From Methyloprofundus sp. (GTDB taxonomy: Bacteria; Pseudomonadota; Gammaproteobacteria; Methylococcales; Methylomonadaceae): DNA of 51,423 bases. The notes beneath the pieces are model-generated. The model did no database searches. It worked only from the letters and a program-made list of their open reading frames with translations, and was not told where the DNA came from. The stretch spans positions 1 through 51,423 of the forward strand of contig DUBW01000091.1 of the NCBI GenBank assembly GCA_012960135.1, written 5' to 3'. The position numbers and the translations under genes are program-made. Positions 26,073 to 35,256 of the stretch are shown in pieces. Numbering within the stretch: the stretch's first letter is position 1; the number at the start of each line of letters is the position of its first letter.

Positions 26073-27470
26073 TTAAAGCTTACGAATATCAACAAAGTGA
26101 CCCGCTGTCGCTGCAGCAGCAGCCATAGCTGGAGAAACCAGATGTGTTCTGCCTCCTTTGCCCTGGCGACCTTCAAAGTTTCTATTTGAAGTCGAAGCGC
26201 TACGCTGACCAATAGTTAATTCATCACCATTCATGGCTAGGCACATAGAGCAACCCGGCTCACGCCATTCCCAGCCAGCATCTATAAATATCTTGTCCAG
26301 ACCTTCATCTTCAGCTTGTTTTTTAACATGATAAGACCCTGGCACAGCAATCGCTGTTACTTTATCGGCTATTTTTGTACCCTTGGTTACTTCAGCAGCA
26401 ATACGGAAATCTTCAATGCGCCCGTTTGTGCATGAGCCAATAAAAATCAGGTCGACAGGAATATCAGTGATTTTAGTATGCGCAGTCAAGCCCATATAAT
26501 CTAAGGCATTGGCACAGGCCTGTTGCTTGATTTCATCATCAAAATCTTCAGGTGCCGGAATAATATTAGAAATCCCAGTTACTTGTTCAGGCGATGTGCC
26601 CCAGGTAACCTGTGGCTCTATCTCTGCTGCATCTAGTGTAATAATTGTATCGTATGCCGCGCCGTCATCACTAGGTAGGCTTTTCCAGTAAGCTAATGCC
26701 TGATCCCAGCTAGCACCTGAGGGTGTAAATTCACGGCCTTTCAAATAGCTGTAAGTTTTTTCATCAGGAGCAACCAGACCTGCTCTGGCACCCGCTTCAA
26801 TGGCCATGTTGCAGAGTGTCATCCGGCCTTCCATAGACAACTTGGTGATTGCGCTGCCGGCATATTCAATCACATGCCCGTTACCGCCTGCGGTACCAAT
26901 TTTTCCGGTAATTGCCAGGGCAATATCTTTAGCCGATGCATATTTAGATAATTCACCGTCAATCTGAATCAGCATGTTTTTTGATTTTTGCTGTGGCAAG
27001 GTTTGCGTTGCCATCACATGCTCAACTTCGGACGTACCAATTCCAAAAGCCAAGGCACCAAAAGCACCGTGTGTTGCTGTATGGCTATCGCCACAAACTA
27101 CTACCATGCCTGGATGAACAAAGCCATGTTCAGGGACGACTATATGAATCACGCCGTTGTTCGGGTTTTTCATATCATACAGATTTAGGCCGTTTTCCTC
27201 GCAGTTCTGTGCCATGGTTTCGATCTGTTTTTTTGCAATCGGATCGGCAATAGGCAGGTCTCTGTCTTTGGTTGGCACACAATGATCCATAGTTGCCAGA
27301 ATACTATGCGGATTACGCACTTTGCGTTTGGCAAGTCTTAAGCCTTCAAATGCTTGCGGGCTAGTGACTTCGTGCATTAAATGACGATCAACATATAATA
27401 AAGGTGCCTGGCCTGCGACTTCAGCAACTAAATGGCTGTCCCAGATCTTTTCGTACATGGTTTTTTTCAT
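26073..27470 (-). CDS. leuC: 3-isopropylmalate dehydratase large subunit
   Basis: LeuC carries the [4Fe-4S] cluster of isopropylmalate isomerase. The protein from 27470 is 465 residues. It has [19 protein letters not shown] near the N-terminus, [21 protein letters not shown] (about 130), the cluster Cys in [14 protein letters not shown] (about 350) and the CSMC pair in [13 protein letters not shown] (about 410). A Met seven codons upstream is in frame, but [10 protein letters not shown] aligns with the usual start MxKTLYEK and has GGAAG before it. leuC and leuD form an operon. Confidence 0.95.
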   Translation of the reverse strand: MKKTMYEKIWDSHLVAEVAGQAPLLYVDRHLMHEVTSPQAFEGLRLAKRKVRNPHSILATMDHCVPTKDRDLPIADPIAKKQIETMAQNCEENGLNLYDMKNPNNGVIHIVVPEHGFVHPGMVVVCGDSHTATHGAFGALAFGIGTSEVEHVMATQTLPQQKSKNMLIQIDGELSKYASAKDIALAITGKIGTAGGNGHVIEYAGSAITKLSMEGRMTLCNMAIEAGARAGLVAPDEKTYSYLKGREFTPSGASWDQALAYWKSLPSDDGAAYDTIITLDAAEIEPQVTWGTSPEQVTGISNIIPAPEDFDDEIKQQACANALDYMGLTAHTKITDIPVDLIFIGSCTNGRIEDFRIAAEVTKGTKIADKVTAIAVPGSYHVKKQAEDEGLDKIFIDAGWEWREPGCSMCLAMNGDELTIGQRSASTSNRNFEGRQGKGGRTHLVSPAMAAAAATAGHFVDIRKL

Positions 27471-27838
27471 AGTATCTTCCCAAGCTTTCATTCCATTGAA
27501 AACAGAATGTTTGCTGTATAGTGTGTCTAAATTGTAACCGTGTATTATCGCTTAAATGAAGTGCCTATTGCAAATATAAGCCAAGGCTCTGCACAAAAGG
27601 CTATTGGCTGATTATTCAGCAAATAGAGTCAGCGGAAGGGGGCTTTTACTGAAAAGTAAAGATCACGGGACTGAGTTTAAACAGCAAACGGATATATGGG
27701 TATTCGTTGGATGGGAGGTTTAAGGTTAAGCAGGATTTATTGTGCTAAGAACAAGATTTCTGGGAGTGCGGGAAGCTTTTGTCCTGCGCTCCCAGATTTG
27801 TCTAATATCATTTGTTCGTGAGTTAAGAGTAAATGATA
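27471..27838. other. 368-base gap with two hairpins downstream of the repeat protein
   Basis: No gene is seen. Two stems lie at the 3' side of the minus-strand repeat-protein gene: AATATCATTT / AAATGATATT (27804-27840, perfect 10 bp, overlapping the stop codon) and TCTGGGAG-t-GCGGGA / TCCTGC-GCTCCCAGA (27759-27796). The second is a strong GC-rich hairpin, probably the end of that operon, although no long T run follows. The leuC promoter should lie in 27471-27560. Confidence 0.5.
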
Positions 27839-28183
27839 TTAAGGGTAAATCACTTTAGGCTCAAAATTTGCAGCAGGGTATTTGGGGTCATAAGATGACT
27901 TTTCACCTTGGAATGACAAGGATCTTGTTATTTTTAGAGTGTCCTTATTCTGATATAGAATTTTTGGTTCAAAATTGGTTGCGGGGTATTTGGGATCAAA
28001 AGTAGATTTTTCACCTATGGATTTTTTGGAGCCTAGAGCGTTGCGGGTATCTTCACTCTGAAAAATAACTTTAGGCTGGAAACTAGCGGCAGGGTATTTA
28101 CTGTCGTCACTATTGGCAACACTCATGCCAGGAATTATCGCGAGTGCAGTTACCAGGATGCTAATAATAAGTGATGTTTTCAT
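27839..28183 (-). CDS. Small exported protein with three 36-residue KYPAxxFxPK repeats
   Basis: I do not recognise a named family. From the Met at 28183 the protein is 114 residues: a signal peptide (about 1-24; a hydrophobic stretch then SVANS), then three repeats beginning KYPAASFQPKVIFQ, KYPATNFEPKILYQ and KYPAANFEPKVIYP at residues 29, 65 and 101, exactly 36 residues apart. The third copy ends the protein. The linkers are polar and include GEKS. The frame extends 16 codons further upstream, but the shorter start gives a clean signal peptide. It starts about 50 bases after the ABC ATPase gene on the same strand, so it is probably co-expressed. It is likely periplasmic or surface-located. 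Confidence 0.75.
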   Translation of the reverse strand: MKTSLIISILVTALAIIPGMSVANSDDSKYPAASFQPKVIFQSEDTRNALGSKKSIGEKSTFDPKYPATNFEPKILYQNKDTLKITRSLSFQGEKSSYDPKYPAANFEPKVIYP

Positions 28184-28234
28184 TGGGCCTCGTTCTCCGT
28201 TTATGGATTTATAATAATAAGCATTACACAATAG

Positions 28235-28978
28235 TTATAATAACTCAGCTATTTGCGGATAATCAATAAATAACTGTTGTCTAAATTTTTCAATTTTCAT
28301 TTCTAGATGTCGCTCTTTTCTGGGGATGGTCACAGCAACTTCTGATATCACTGACATCGGGCTGGTGCTGAGAAAAATAAGCCGGTCGGCCAGGGTGATT
28401 GCTTCGCGTAAATCATGGGTGACAAAAAGAACTTTGTGCGGCCTTTTGCTCCATAAGTCCATTAATAATTGCCGTACCAGTCTTGCTGTAGGTGGGTCTA
28501 GCGATACGAATGGCTCATCCATAAGTAATAAATCAGGATCCGTGGCAAAGGCGCGAATAATGGAGACCCTGCGGCTCATACCTAAGGATAAATGCTCTGG
28601 GTAGCTGTCTTTTTCATCTGCCAGGCCCATACTATCCAGAAAAAAATCCAGCACGTCAGTTTTTGCTCCCGTAGCTAATTGAATATTTTCGCGCACAGTG
28701 CGCCAGGGCAGTAAACGGGGATTTTGAAAAATATAGCCGACTCGTGGCTCTATATGTTTGGGTTGTAGTTCAATTGTACCGGTGAACTGAGTATCCAGCT
28801 TGGCCAAGATATTGAGTAGGGTTGTCTTGCCACAGCCAGAAGGGCCTACCAGGCAAACAAACTCATTGTTTTTCAGCGTCAGTTCGAGATTTTTGATGAC
28901 TTGTTTGCGTGTATTATCAGTCGAGTTGAGATAAAATTTGTCGTGTATATTAATAGCTAGCTGATTCATCGACGCCAC
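28235..28978 (-). CDS. ABC transporter ATPase, SsuB/TauB/NrtD-like
   Basis: The 247-residue ATPase belongs to the nitrate/sulfonate/taurine-type importer family. It has Walker A LVGPSGCGKTTLLN (about 43-56), a Q-loop FQNPRLLPWRTVREN, Walker B DLLLMDEPFVSLDP and the switch His in LFVTHDLREA. The ABC signature reads LSLGMSRR where LSGGMxQR is usual, an unusual change of the first Gly. It overlaps the permease gene by 13 bases. No binding-protein gene is next to it, so the substrate cannot be told. Confidence 0.85.
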   Translation of the reverse strand: MASMNQLAINIHDKFYLNSTDNTRKQVIKNLELTLKNNEFVCLVGPSGCGKTTLLNILAKLDTQFTGTIELQPKHIEPRVGYIFQNPRLLPWRTVRENIQLATGAKTDVLDFFLDSMGLADEKDSYPEHLSLGMSRRVSIIRAFATDPDLLLMDEPFVSLDPPTARLVRQLLMDLWSKRPHKVLFVTHDLREAITLADRLIFLSTSPMSVISEVAVTIPRKERHLEMKIEKFRQQLFIDYPQIAELL

Positions 28979-29718
28979 CTCTGTGCTTTGCTATCCAATG
29001 GTTTTAGAATCAACAACTCGATAGCCTGGATAAGCGTCACAAAGGCAATGGTATAAGCTAAAATGCTGGCGACATCAAATAGCTGAAAAAATAAATGTAA
29101 CTGATAGCCCATGCCATTACTGCGCCCCAGCATTTCTACAACTAGGACGATTTTCCAGATTAACGCCAGGCCGGAGCGGGTTGCTGCCATCACAAAGGGA
29201 TGTAACTGTGGCCAGATAACATGCCGTAAGGTTTTAGTTTTGCTAAAACGATAGCACTTCGCCATATCTAATAATTCGCTCTCCAGCGCGCGCGTCCCCT
29301 CACGAATAGTGACGATTACATTGGGTAATTTGTTGATCACCACAGCAAGTATCGCGGCTGATTCGACCAGACCAAACCAGACATAACAGAGAATAATAGT
29401 GACTAGGGCGGGGATATTTAAAAAAATGATCAGCCAGTTATCAAAAAAATAGTCTAATTGCTTGTATCGCCCCAGGGCTATGCCAATCGCACAACCGAGT
29501 AGCATGGCTATACCGAAACTAATTAACAAACGGTATAAGGTCTTGCTTAAATGATAGGGTAATTGCCCATTTTTGATTTCATCAAGCAGTACCTTTGCAA
29601 CGACAAGAGGCGTGGGTAGGGTGAGGGTATCCAGATAAATGGCAAGCGCGTACCACAGTGCTAAAAAAAGACTGATGGAAAGCAATGCCAGTATTGAAGG
29701 GCGAGTGATTGAATTCAT
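28966..29718 (-). CDS. ABC transporter permease, SsuC/TauC-like
   Basis: The 250-residue protein has about six membrane segments and a cytoplasmic coupling motif near the middle (EGTRALESELLDMAKCYRFSKTKTLRHVIWPQLHPF, about 140-175, given in parts), as in BPD-type permeases of the sulfonate/taurine group. It begins 2 bases after the murU stop and overlaps the ATPase gene. This places a transporter in a cell-wall recycling operon. A role in uptake of a MurNAc-related or other compound is a guess only. Confidence 0.85.
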   Translation of the reverse strand: MNSITRPSILALLSISLFLALWYALAIYLDTLTLPTPLVVAKVLLDEIKNGQLPYHLSKTLYRLLISFGIAMLLGCAIGIALGRYKQLDYFFDNWLIIFLNIPALVTIILCYVWFGLVESAAILAVVINKLPNVIVTIREGTRALESELLDMAKCYRFSKTKTLRHVIWPQLHPFVMAATRSGLALIWKIVLVVEMLGRSNGMGYQLHLFFQLFDVASILAYTIAFVTLIQAIELLILKPLDSKAQRWRR

Positions 29719-29720
29719 GT

Positions 29721-30431
29721 TTAGCCACTAGCTTCAGTGGTATTATTGTCTCTTGCTACGCTCTGCGAATGATTTATTAATGTACTTAATTCATTTAAAC
29801 GACTGGGAGTGCCAATGTCCATCCAAAAGCCGGGATGTAACTCACCAGTGATCCGGTTTTCCTGCATGGCATTTTTTAATAGTGGAGCGAGTGCAGATTT
29901 TCCAGGATTGATACTGGCGAATAAATCTGGGTGATAAAGCCCTATGCCACTATAAGTATATTTAGGTTCGCCTTCAGGGCTGAGTATAGCTTGGCCTTTT
30001 AGTGCAAAATCACCTGTAGGGTGGTGCGCAGGATTATTGACTAGAATAAGATGTGCCAGGGCAATCTCTTTGTTAAGCAGATTGTGAAAATTGTAGTCAC
30101 AGCTGATATCGCCATTAACCACTAAAAAAGGAGAGTCACCTAATAAAGGCAATGCGTTTTTGATGCCTCCTGCTGTTTCTAGTCCGCTTGCACCTTCATG
30201 GGTGTAACTAATATTCGCTTGATACTGTGCTCCATCGCCCAGGCGGTTTCGAATTTGCTCGCCCAAGTGGGCAAGATTAATAATAATATCAGTGATGCCA
30301 GCCTTAACTAGAGCTTCTATGGTATAGACAATAAGCGCCTTGCCGGCTGCCTGTAATAAAGGTTTGGGCGTATGGTCAGTAAGCGGGCGCATTCTTTCGC
30401 CGCGCCCGGCGGCTAAAATCATCGCTTTCAT
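29721..30431 (-). CDS. murU: N-acetylmuramate-1-phosphate uridylyltransferase
   Basis: MurU makes UDP-MurNAc from MurNAc-1-phosphate and UTP in the cell-wall recycling route that bypasses MurA/MurB. The 236-residue protein is a nucleotidyltransferase with the signature MILAAGRGERMRPLTDHTPKP (in parts: residues 4-12 and 13-23), LVVNGDISCDY (metal-binding Asp, about 106-109) and WMDIGTPSRL near the C-terminus. It overlaps amgK by 4 bases. The AmgK-MurU pair next to lptD-surA matches Pseudomonas. Confidence 0.9.
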   Translation of the reverse strand: MKAMILAAGRGERMRPLTDHTPKPLLQAAGKALIVYTIEALVKAGITDIIINLAHLGEQIRNRLGDGAQYQANISYTHEGASGLETAGGIKNALPLLGDSPFLVVNGDISCDYNFHNLLNKEIALAHLILVNNPAHHPTGDFALKGQAILSPEGEPKYTYSGIGLYHPDLFASINPGKSALAPLLKNAMQENRITGELHPGFWMDIGTPSRLNELSTLINHSQSVARDNNTTEASG

Positions 30432-31435
30432 AGCACGTTCTTGCTGGCGGGTAATACACTGTCCACTAGAAAGTTATGAAATTCTTGTAACGCCGGATAG
30501 TGCTGGCTAATGTTAATAACGTAGTTCAGGGTGCGCGGAATATCATTCAGGTAAGCGCTTTTACCATCGCGGATATTGAGCCGCGAGAAAATGCCGATTG
30601 CTTTTAGATGTCGCTGAATGCCCATTAGATCAAAGTCGCGCTTGAATTGATCAAAATCACAGCTAACGAGGCTGGCTTGTTTGAGTTGCTGGTAATAGGG
30701 TAATAACCAGCTTTCTATCTGTTCATCCGGCCAGTTTATATAGCAGTCTCTTAATAAAGACACGGCATCATAAGTGACGGGACCGATAACAGCATCCTGG
30801 AAGTCGATAATCCCAGGGTTCTTGGCGCTAAGATACATGAGATTGCGGGAATGATAATCCCGGTGTACGCAGACCTGGGTTTGTTGTAGTGCTGAAGAAA
30901 CTAAAAATGCATCACTGGCATTAATAATGTCTTTTTGGTCGTTATTAAGAGTTAGGCTGCATTGCTGTTGGAGAAACCAATCACTAAATAATTGCAGTTC
31001 AGTCTGTAGTAATTCGCTGGTGTAATGAGGCAGTTCACAGCTGTGTATGTCTACGTTTTTTTGTAGTGTGATTAGGCTATCCAGCGCATCTTTATAGAGC
31101 ACTTCAGCGGTGGTTGCATTGAGTTTATCTAGCAGGCAAAAGGGGCCAAAATCCTCGAGGAGTAAAAAGCCTTGCTGGCTATTTTGCGCAATAATGTCAG
31201 GCACATTAACCTGTGCCTGGGCAAATAATTGCGCAACTTTAATAAAAGGAGCAGTATCTTCCTTATCAGGCGGCGCATCCATAACGATATAATGCTGTTG
31301 CTGATGCTGCGTTCTAAAATAGCGCCTAAAACTTGCATCGCTGGAAGCCGTTTCGAATTGTGTTATATCCAGGTTGAGATCGTTTGTTAGCCATTGCAGA
31401 ATGGCTTTTGCTCTATCATCGGTTGCCGTTATCAT
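30428..31435 (-). CDS. amgK: N-acetylmuramate/N-acetylglucosamine kinase
   Basis: AmgK phosphorylates the anomeric position of MurNAc, feeding MurU. The protein, about 335 residues from the Met at 31435, has an aminoglycoside-phosphotransferase fold: SDASFRRYFR near the N-terminus, VMDAPP, LLLEDFG, the catalytic loop VHRDYHSRNLMYL (about 197-209) and IIDFQDAVIGPVTYD (about 214-228). The frame extends 15 codons upstream to 31480; the shorter start fits the family better. It is divergent from lptD and starts the amgK-murU-permease-ATPase operon. Confidence 0.9.
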   Translation of the reverse strand: MITATDDRAKAILQWLTNDLNLDITQFETASSDASFRRYFRTQHQQQHYIVMDAPPDKEDTAPFIKVAQLFAQAQVNVPDIIAQNSQQGFLLLEDFGPFCLLDKLNATTAEVLYKDALDSLITLQKNVDIHSCELPHYTSELLQTELQLFSDWFLQQQCSLTLNNDQKDIINASDAFLVSSALQQTQVCVHRDYHSRNLMYLSAKNPGIIDFQDAVIGPVTYDAVSLLRDCYINWPDEQIESWLLPYYQQLKQASLVSCDFDQFKRDFDLMGIQRHLKAIGIFSRLNIRDGKSAYLNDIPRTLNYVINISQHYPALQEFHNFLVDSVLPASKNVL

Positions 31436-31547
31436 TCTTTTGTAAAGAGACTTGAAAAGTAAGGTAAAATAGACGGTCATTATTTTATGCCATTTTGCCT
31501 GATCGTGTGGGCTTTATTAAGCTTTTTTTTTCAGGTTTTTAGTATAC

Positions 31548-33953
31548 ATGTTGCAGCGTTTATTACTATTTTTTGTCTGTATATCGGTGATGGGCTCAAC
31601 GCTCGTTATAGCAAATGAAGTAGATAGCGAATGTAATATTAACGATAAAGTAGAGCAATGCGCGTCTCAAGAAGCTGAGAAACGGGCAGAGCAGGATGAA
31701 TTTGAGGACTTCTGGTTCGATAAAACATTTGACCCTGCGCGAGAGCGTGTGTTTTCACGTCTACAGGCAGAGTTTAAACAAGATCCCTGGGCAATGTGTA
31801 CATTGAAACTAGGGTCACAGCCAACGTATTCCACCGATAAAGAACTGCGCGAACAAACGCCAATGGATGTTTTTGCCAATAACAGCGAAATGTTTGATGC
31901 AGAGTTGATTAGCTTATCAGACCAGATAGATTTACGCCGTGCTGATCAGCACATTACGGCAAACCATGCTGATTTTAATAAAGCATCGGGGGTACTCGAT
32001 TTATATGGCGACGTGATGTACAGTGATGGAGGTATGGCGCTACATAGTACTTCGGCACAGGTTAATTTAGAAAATAATTCCTCTTTGTTACGCGATGTCT
32101 CTTTTATCAACCCCGCGTCGCCTATACGCGGTAGTGCAGAAGTAGTCTATCGCGATAGCCCGACATTCAGTCGTTATAAAGAAGTGACTTATACCGCGTG
32201 TGAACCGGGCAATCAGGACTGGATGTTGCATGCTTCGAGAATGAAAGTGAATGATGAAACGGGGCGTGTATCGGTAAAGCATGGCTGGATGGAGTTTAAA
32301 AGCATTCCTGTTATGTATTTTCCTTACGGCTCTTTTCCTATTGATGACAGACGGCTAACCGGCTTATTAACCCCAAGCATAGGTTTGTCCGGGCGTAGTG
32401 GTTTTGATTATAGCCAGCCTTTTTACTGGAATATAGCGCCTAATTATGATTTAACGATAGTACCGCGATATATGACTGAGCGAGGCTTTATGATAGGTGC
32501 AGACTTTCGTTATCTCTCGCATAGAACCTTAGGCGAAATTGATTTTGAAATTTTGCCTCATGATCAGCAGACAGATACATTACGTTGGGGTGGTAGTTTT
32601 CAGAACAGTACCCAGTTTACGAATAATCTGAAAATGGATATCAATGCCAATTATGTATCTGATAGTGCCTATTTTACTGATTTAGATGGATCTCTGGGGC
32701 TGAATAACCGGGACCGGTATTTAGCAAGTAATGCAAATGTTACTTATGCACTGCCCTGGATGGCAATGAGTGCCAGAGTTGATAATTATCAGAATATAGA
32801 CCCCAATGCGAGTGATAAGAATCTGCCTTATCGACGATTGCCTCAGCTAAAACTGGATATGTTCAAGTCTTTTGATGATCTTCATCTGAACATGGCTGTG
32901 GATAGTGAATATGTTTATTTTCAGCGGCATTTTGCCGATGGAGAACCGCAGGGGCAGCGTTTTAATATTAAACCCGAGATCAGTTTTCCCTTTGTTTCTC
33001 AGGTCGGGTTTATCATTCCAAAAATTGCCATGCAGCATACGCAATACTGGCTTGATAATGAAACTTTATCCAGACCTAACAGTTTAAGTAAAACTTTACC
33101 TATTGTTTCTCTTGATACGGGCTTATTTTTTGAACGAGACTTTGAATCACTGACCCATACTATAGAGCCACGCTTATTTTATTTATATGTCCCTTTTGTG
33201 GATCAAAGTGATATACCCAATTTTGATACATCATTATATGATTTTACTTTTGGTCAATTATTTAGAGATAACCAATTTAATGGTGTAGATAAGACTCAGA
33301 ATGCTAACCAGTTAACAGCCGCTTTAACCACGCGATTTGTGGAAGACGGACGAGACCGCCTGAAAGTTACTGTCGGTGAAATTTTTTACTTTGCGGATAG
33401 AAAAGTTAATTTAGTTGGCAATCAGGTTCATACTGAATTATTATCAAATTTGATTGCTGAGGTAAGTGGTGAAATAACCGATGAATTAAAATTTATTTCT
33501 TCGCTGCAATGGGATTTGCAAAAAAGTGCGGTCAATCGTGGTAATGTCGATCTACGTTATCGAGGCTTGACGGATAATTTTATTTTTAATGTTGGCTATC
33601 GTTATCAGCAAAGTCAACCCGAATTCGGCAGGTTTGCCCAGAGTCAGATGGTTGCCTCTGCGATGGTTCCCATCTATGATGGCTGGAGTGCCGTCGCTTT
33701 GTATCGTTATTCTTTTCTGGACAAAAAAAATCTGGAATATTTTGTTGGTGTTGAAAAAGATAGTTGTTGTTGGCGCTTTAGAGTTATTTTTCGTCAGTTT
33801 CTTCTTAGTACAGATTCCGGGGCTATTGAAGAAGCAAAACCGCAAAATTCTATATTTTTCCAGCTTGAACTTAAAAGTCTTACCAGTATCGGCGATAAGG
33901 TTGATGACTTTTTGCAAAATAATATTTCAGGTTATAGAAAACCAAATTATTAA
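31548..33953 (+). CDS. lptD: LPS-assembly protein LptD
   Basis: LptD is the outer-membrane barrel that, with LptE, inserts LPS in the outer leaflet. The 801-residue protein has a signal peptide (to about residue 22), an N-terminal OstA-like jellyroll (about 115-250, ISLSDQIDLRRADQHITANHADF), the conserved WMLHASRMKV and FPYGSFPIDDRRLTGLLTPSIG regions, and a large barrel. Cys occur in the N-terminal part and as a CC pair in KDSCCWRFRV near the C-terminus, matching the paired disulfides of LptD. surA follows after one base. Confidence 0.96.
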   Translation: MLQRLLLFFVCISVMGSTLVIANEVDSECNINDKVEQCASQEAEKRAEQDEFEDFWFDKTFDPARERVFSRLQAEFKQDPWAMCTLKLGSQPTYSTDKELREQTPMDVFANNSEMFDAELISLSDQIDLRRADQHITANHADFNKASGVLDLYGDVMYSDGGMALHSTSAQVNLENNSSLLRDVSFINPASPIRGSAEVVYRDSPTFSRYKEVTYTACEPGNQDWMLHASRMKVNDETGRVSVKHGWMEFKSIPVMYFPYGSFPIDDRRLTGLLTPSIGLSGRSGFDYSQPFYWNIAPNYDLTIVPRYMTERGFMIGADFRYLSHRTLGEIDFEILPHDQQTDTLRWGGSFQNSTQFTNNLKMDINANYVSDSAYFTDLDGSLGLNNRDRYLASNANVTYALPWMAMSARVDNYQNIDPNASDKNLPYRRLPQLKLDMFKSFDDLHLNMAVDSEYVYFQRHFADGEPQGQRFNIKPEISFPFVSQVGFIIPKIAMQHTQYWLDNETLSRPNSLSKTLPIVSLDTGLFFERDFESLTHTIEPRLFYLYVPFVDQSDIPNFDTSLYDFTFGQLFRDNQFNGVDKTQNANQLTAALTTRFVEDGRDRLKVTVGEIFYFADRKVNLVGNQVHTELLSNLIAEVSGEITDELKFISSLQWDLQKSAVNRGNVDLRYRGLTDNFIFNVGYRYQQSQPEFGRFAQSQMVASAMVPIYDGWSAVALYRYSFLDKKNLEYFVGVEKDSCCWRFRVIFRQFLLSTDSGAIEEAKPQNSIFFQLELKSLTSIGDKVDDFLQNNISGYRKPNY

Positions 33954-33954
33954 A

Positions 33955-35256
33955 ATGATGAGAAAAATAAGCACCCAGAGTGTCGCAATATTATTGTTGA
34001 TAATAACTAGTTTCCCCTTGGCTGCAGTTGAATACCTGGATGGGATTGTGGCTGTTGTAGAAGATGATATCATCCTCGAAAGTGAGTTAGCACAGGAAGT
34101 AGCATCAGTTGTTAGTAACTTAAAAGCTAATAATGTACAGATGCCACCCGAGGATATCTTGTATAAACAAGTGCTGGAGCGGTTAATTATAGGCATGTTA
34201 CAAACTCAGTTAGCCGCGAAGGCAGGGGTTAAAGTGACAGATGAAATGCTAGATAACACCCTGAGTGGAATAGCCCAGCAAAATGGCATGGATTTAATCA
34301 GTTTCAAGCAGCAAATAGAGGCACAGGGAATGAGCTATGAGACATTTAAAGAAAACGTGCGCAAGGAAATTGTGATTAATCAATTACGTAATCATGAAAT
34401 CGGTAGTCGGGTAAAGGTTTCTGAACAGGAAATTGATCACTATCTGGAAACAGAAATTAGCCCTGAAGACCGGAAAGTACAGTATTTTTTAGGCCACATA
34501 TTAATTGCCGTTCCTGAAGGCGCTTCGGCTACTACGATACAGGCTGAAGAAGCGGAAGCATTATCAGTTGTTGAGCAATTACGTGCAGGCGCTGATTTTA
34601 AGCAAATGGCAGTCAGTGTGTCAGATGGTAGTAATGCACTGCAAGGGGGGGAATTAGGCTGGCGAACTTTGAATCAGTTGCCTACTCTCTTTGTGGATGT
34701 GGTCAAAACGATGAATAAGGGCGATATTGCCGAGCCTATACGTAGCCCCGGCGGTTTTCATATTCTTAAACTACTCGATAGTAGTGGTATAAATGCACAT
34801 ATTATTACCGAAACACAGGTGCGCCATATACTGATTAAAACCAACGAACTCATTAATGATGAAGAGGCACAAAGACGCTTGCTAGCGATTGCCGGGCGTA
34901 TCGCCGATGGCGATGATTTTGCCACTTTGGCAAAGGCTAATTCGGATGATACTGGTTCTGCTTTAAACGGGGGAGAATTAGGCTGGGTAATACCGGGATT
35001 ATTAGTGCCTCCTTTTGAAAAGGCAATGACTGAACTGGAAATTAATGAAATAAGTGAGCCCGTGCAGACCCAGTTTGGCTGGCATTTAATTCAGGTCTTA
35101 GACCGGCGTAATAAAGATAATAAGGAACAGCAAAAACGCAATCAGGCGCGTGATGACATTCGCAAAAGAAAAATAGAAGAAGAAACAGAGCTATGGTTAA
35201 GGCGCCTGCGTGATGAAGCTTATGTTGATATTCGCTTAGAGGCTTTGAATGAATAA
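33955..35256 (+). CDS. surA: Periplasmic chaperone and peptidyl-prolyl isomerase SurA
   Basis: SurA escorts unfolded outer-membrane proteins, including LptD, across the periplasm. The 433-residue protein has a signal peptide ending near AAVEYLDGIVAVV, an N-terminal chaperone domain (about 25-165), two parvulin domains (about 170-275 and 285-385; VRHILIKT marks the second) and a C-terminal helix. The open frame runs far upstream into lptD, but the ATG at 33955, right after the lptD stop, gives the signal peptide. The tiny gap implies coupling. The DbpA-type gene overlaps its end by 8 bases. Confidence 0.95.
   Translation: MMRKISTQSVAILLLIITSFPLAAVEYLDGIVAVVEDDIILESELAQEVASVVSNLKANNVQMPPEDILYKQVLERLIIGMLQTQLAAKAGVKVTDEMLDNTLSGIAQQNGMDLISFKQQIEAQGMSYETFKENVRKEIVINQLRNHEIGSRVKVSEQEIDHYLETEISPEDRKVQYFLGHILIAVPEGASATTIQAEEAEALSVVEQLRAGADFKQMAVSVSDGSNALQGGELGWRTLNQLPTLFVDVVKTMNKGDIAEPIRSPGGFHILKLLDSSGINAHIITETQVRHILIKTNELINDEEAQRRLLAIAGRIADGDDFATLAKANSDDTGSALNGGELGWVIPGLLVPPFEKAMTELEINEISEPVQTQFGWHLIQVLDRRNKDNKEQQKRNQARDDIRKRKIEEETELWLRRLRDEAYVDIRLEALNE

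Noticed and set aside
33552-33917. 121-codon frame on the minus strand within the end of lptD
   Set aside because: It is antisense to conserved lptD barrel codons and has no ribosome-binding site or domain.
33589-33954. Long in-frame extension of surA upstream into lptD
   Set aside because: The extension overlaps lptD in another frame; the Met at 33955 gives a proper signal peptide directly after the lptD stop.
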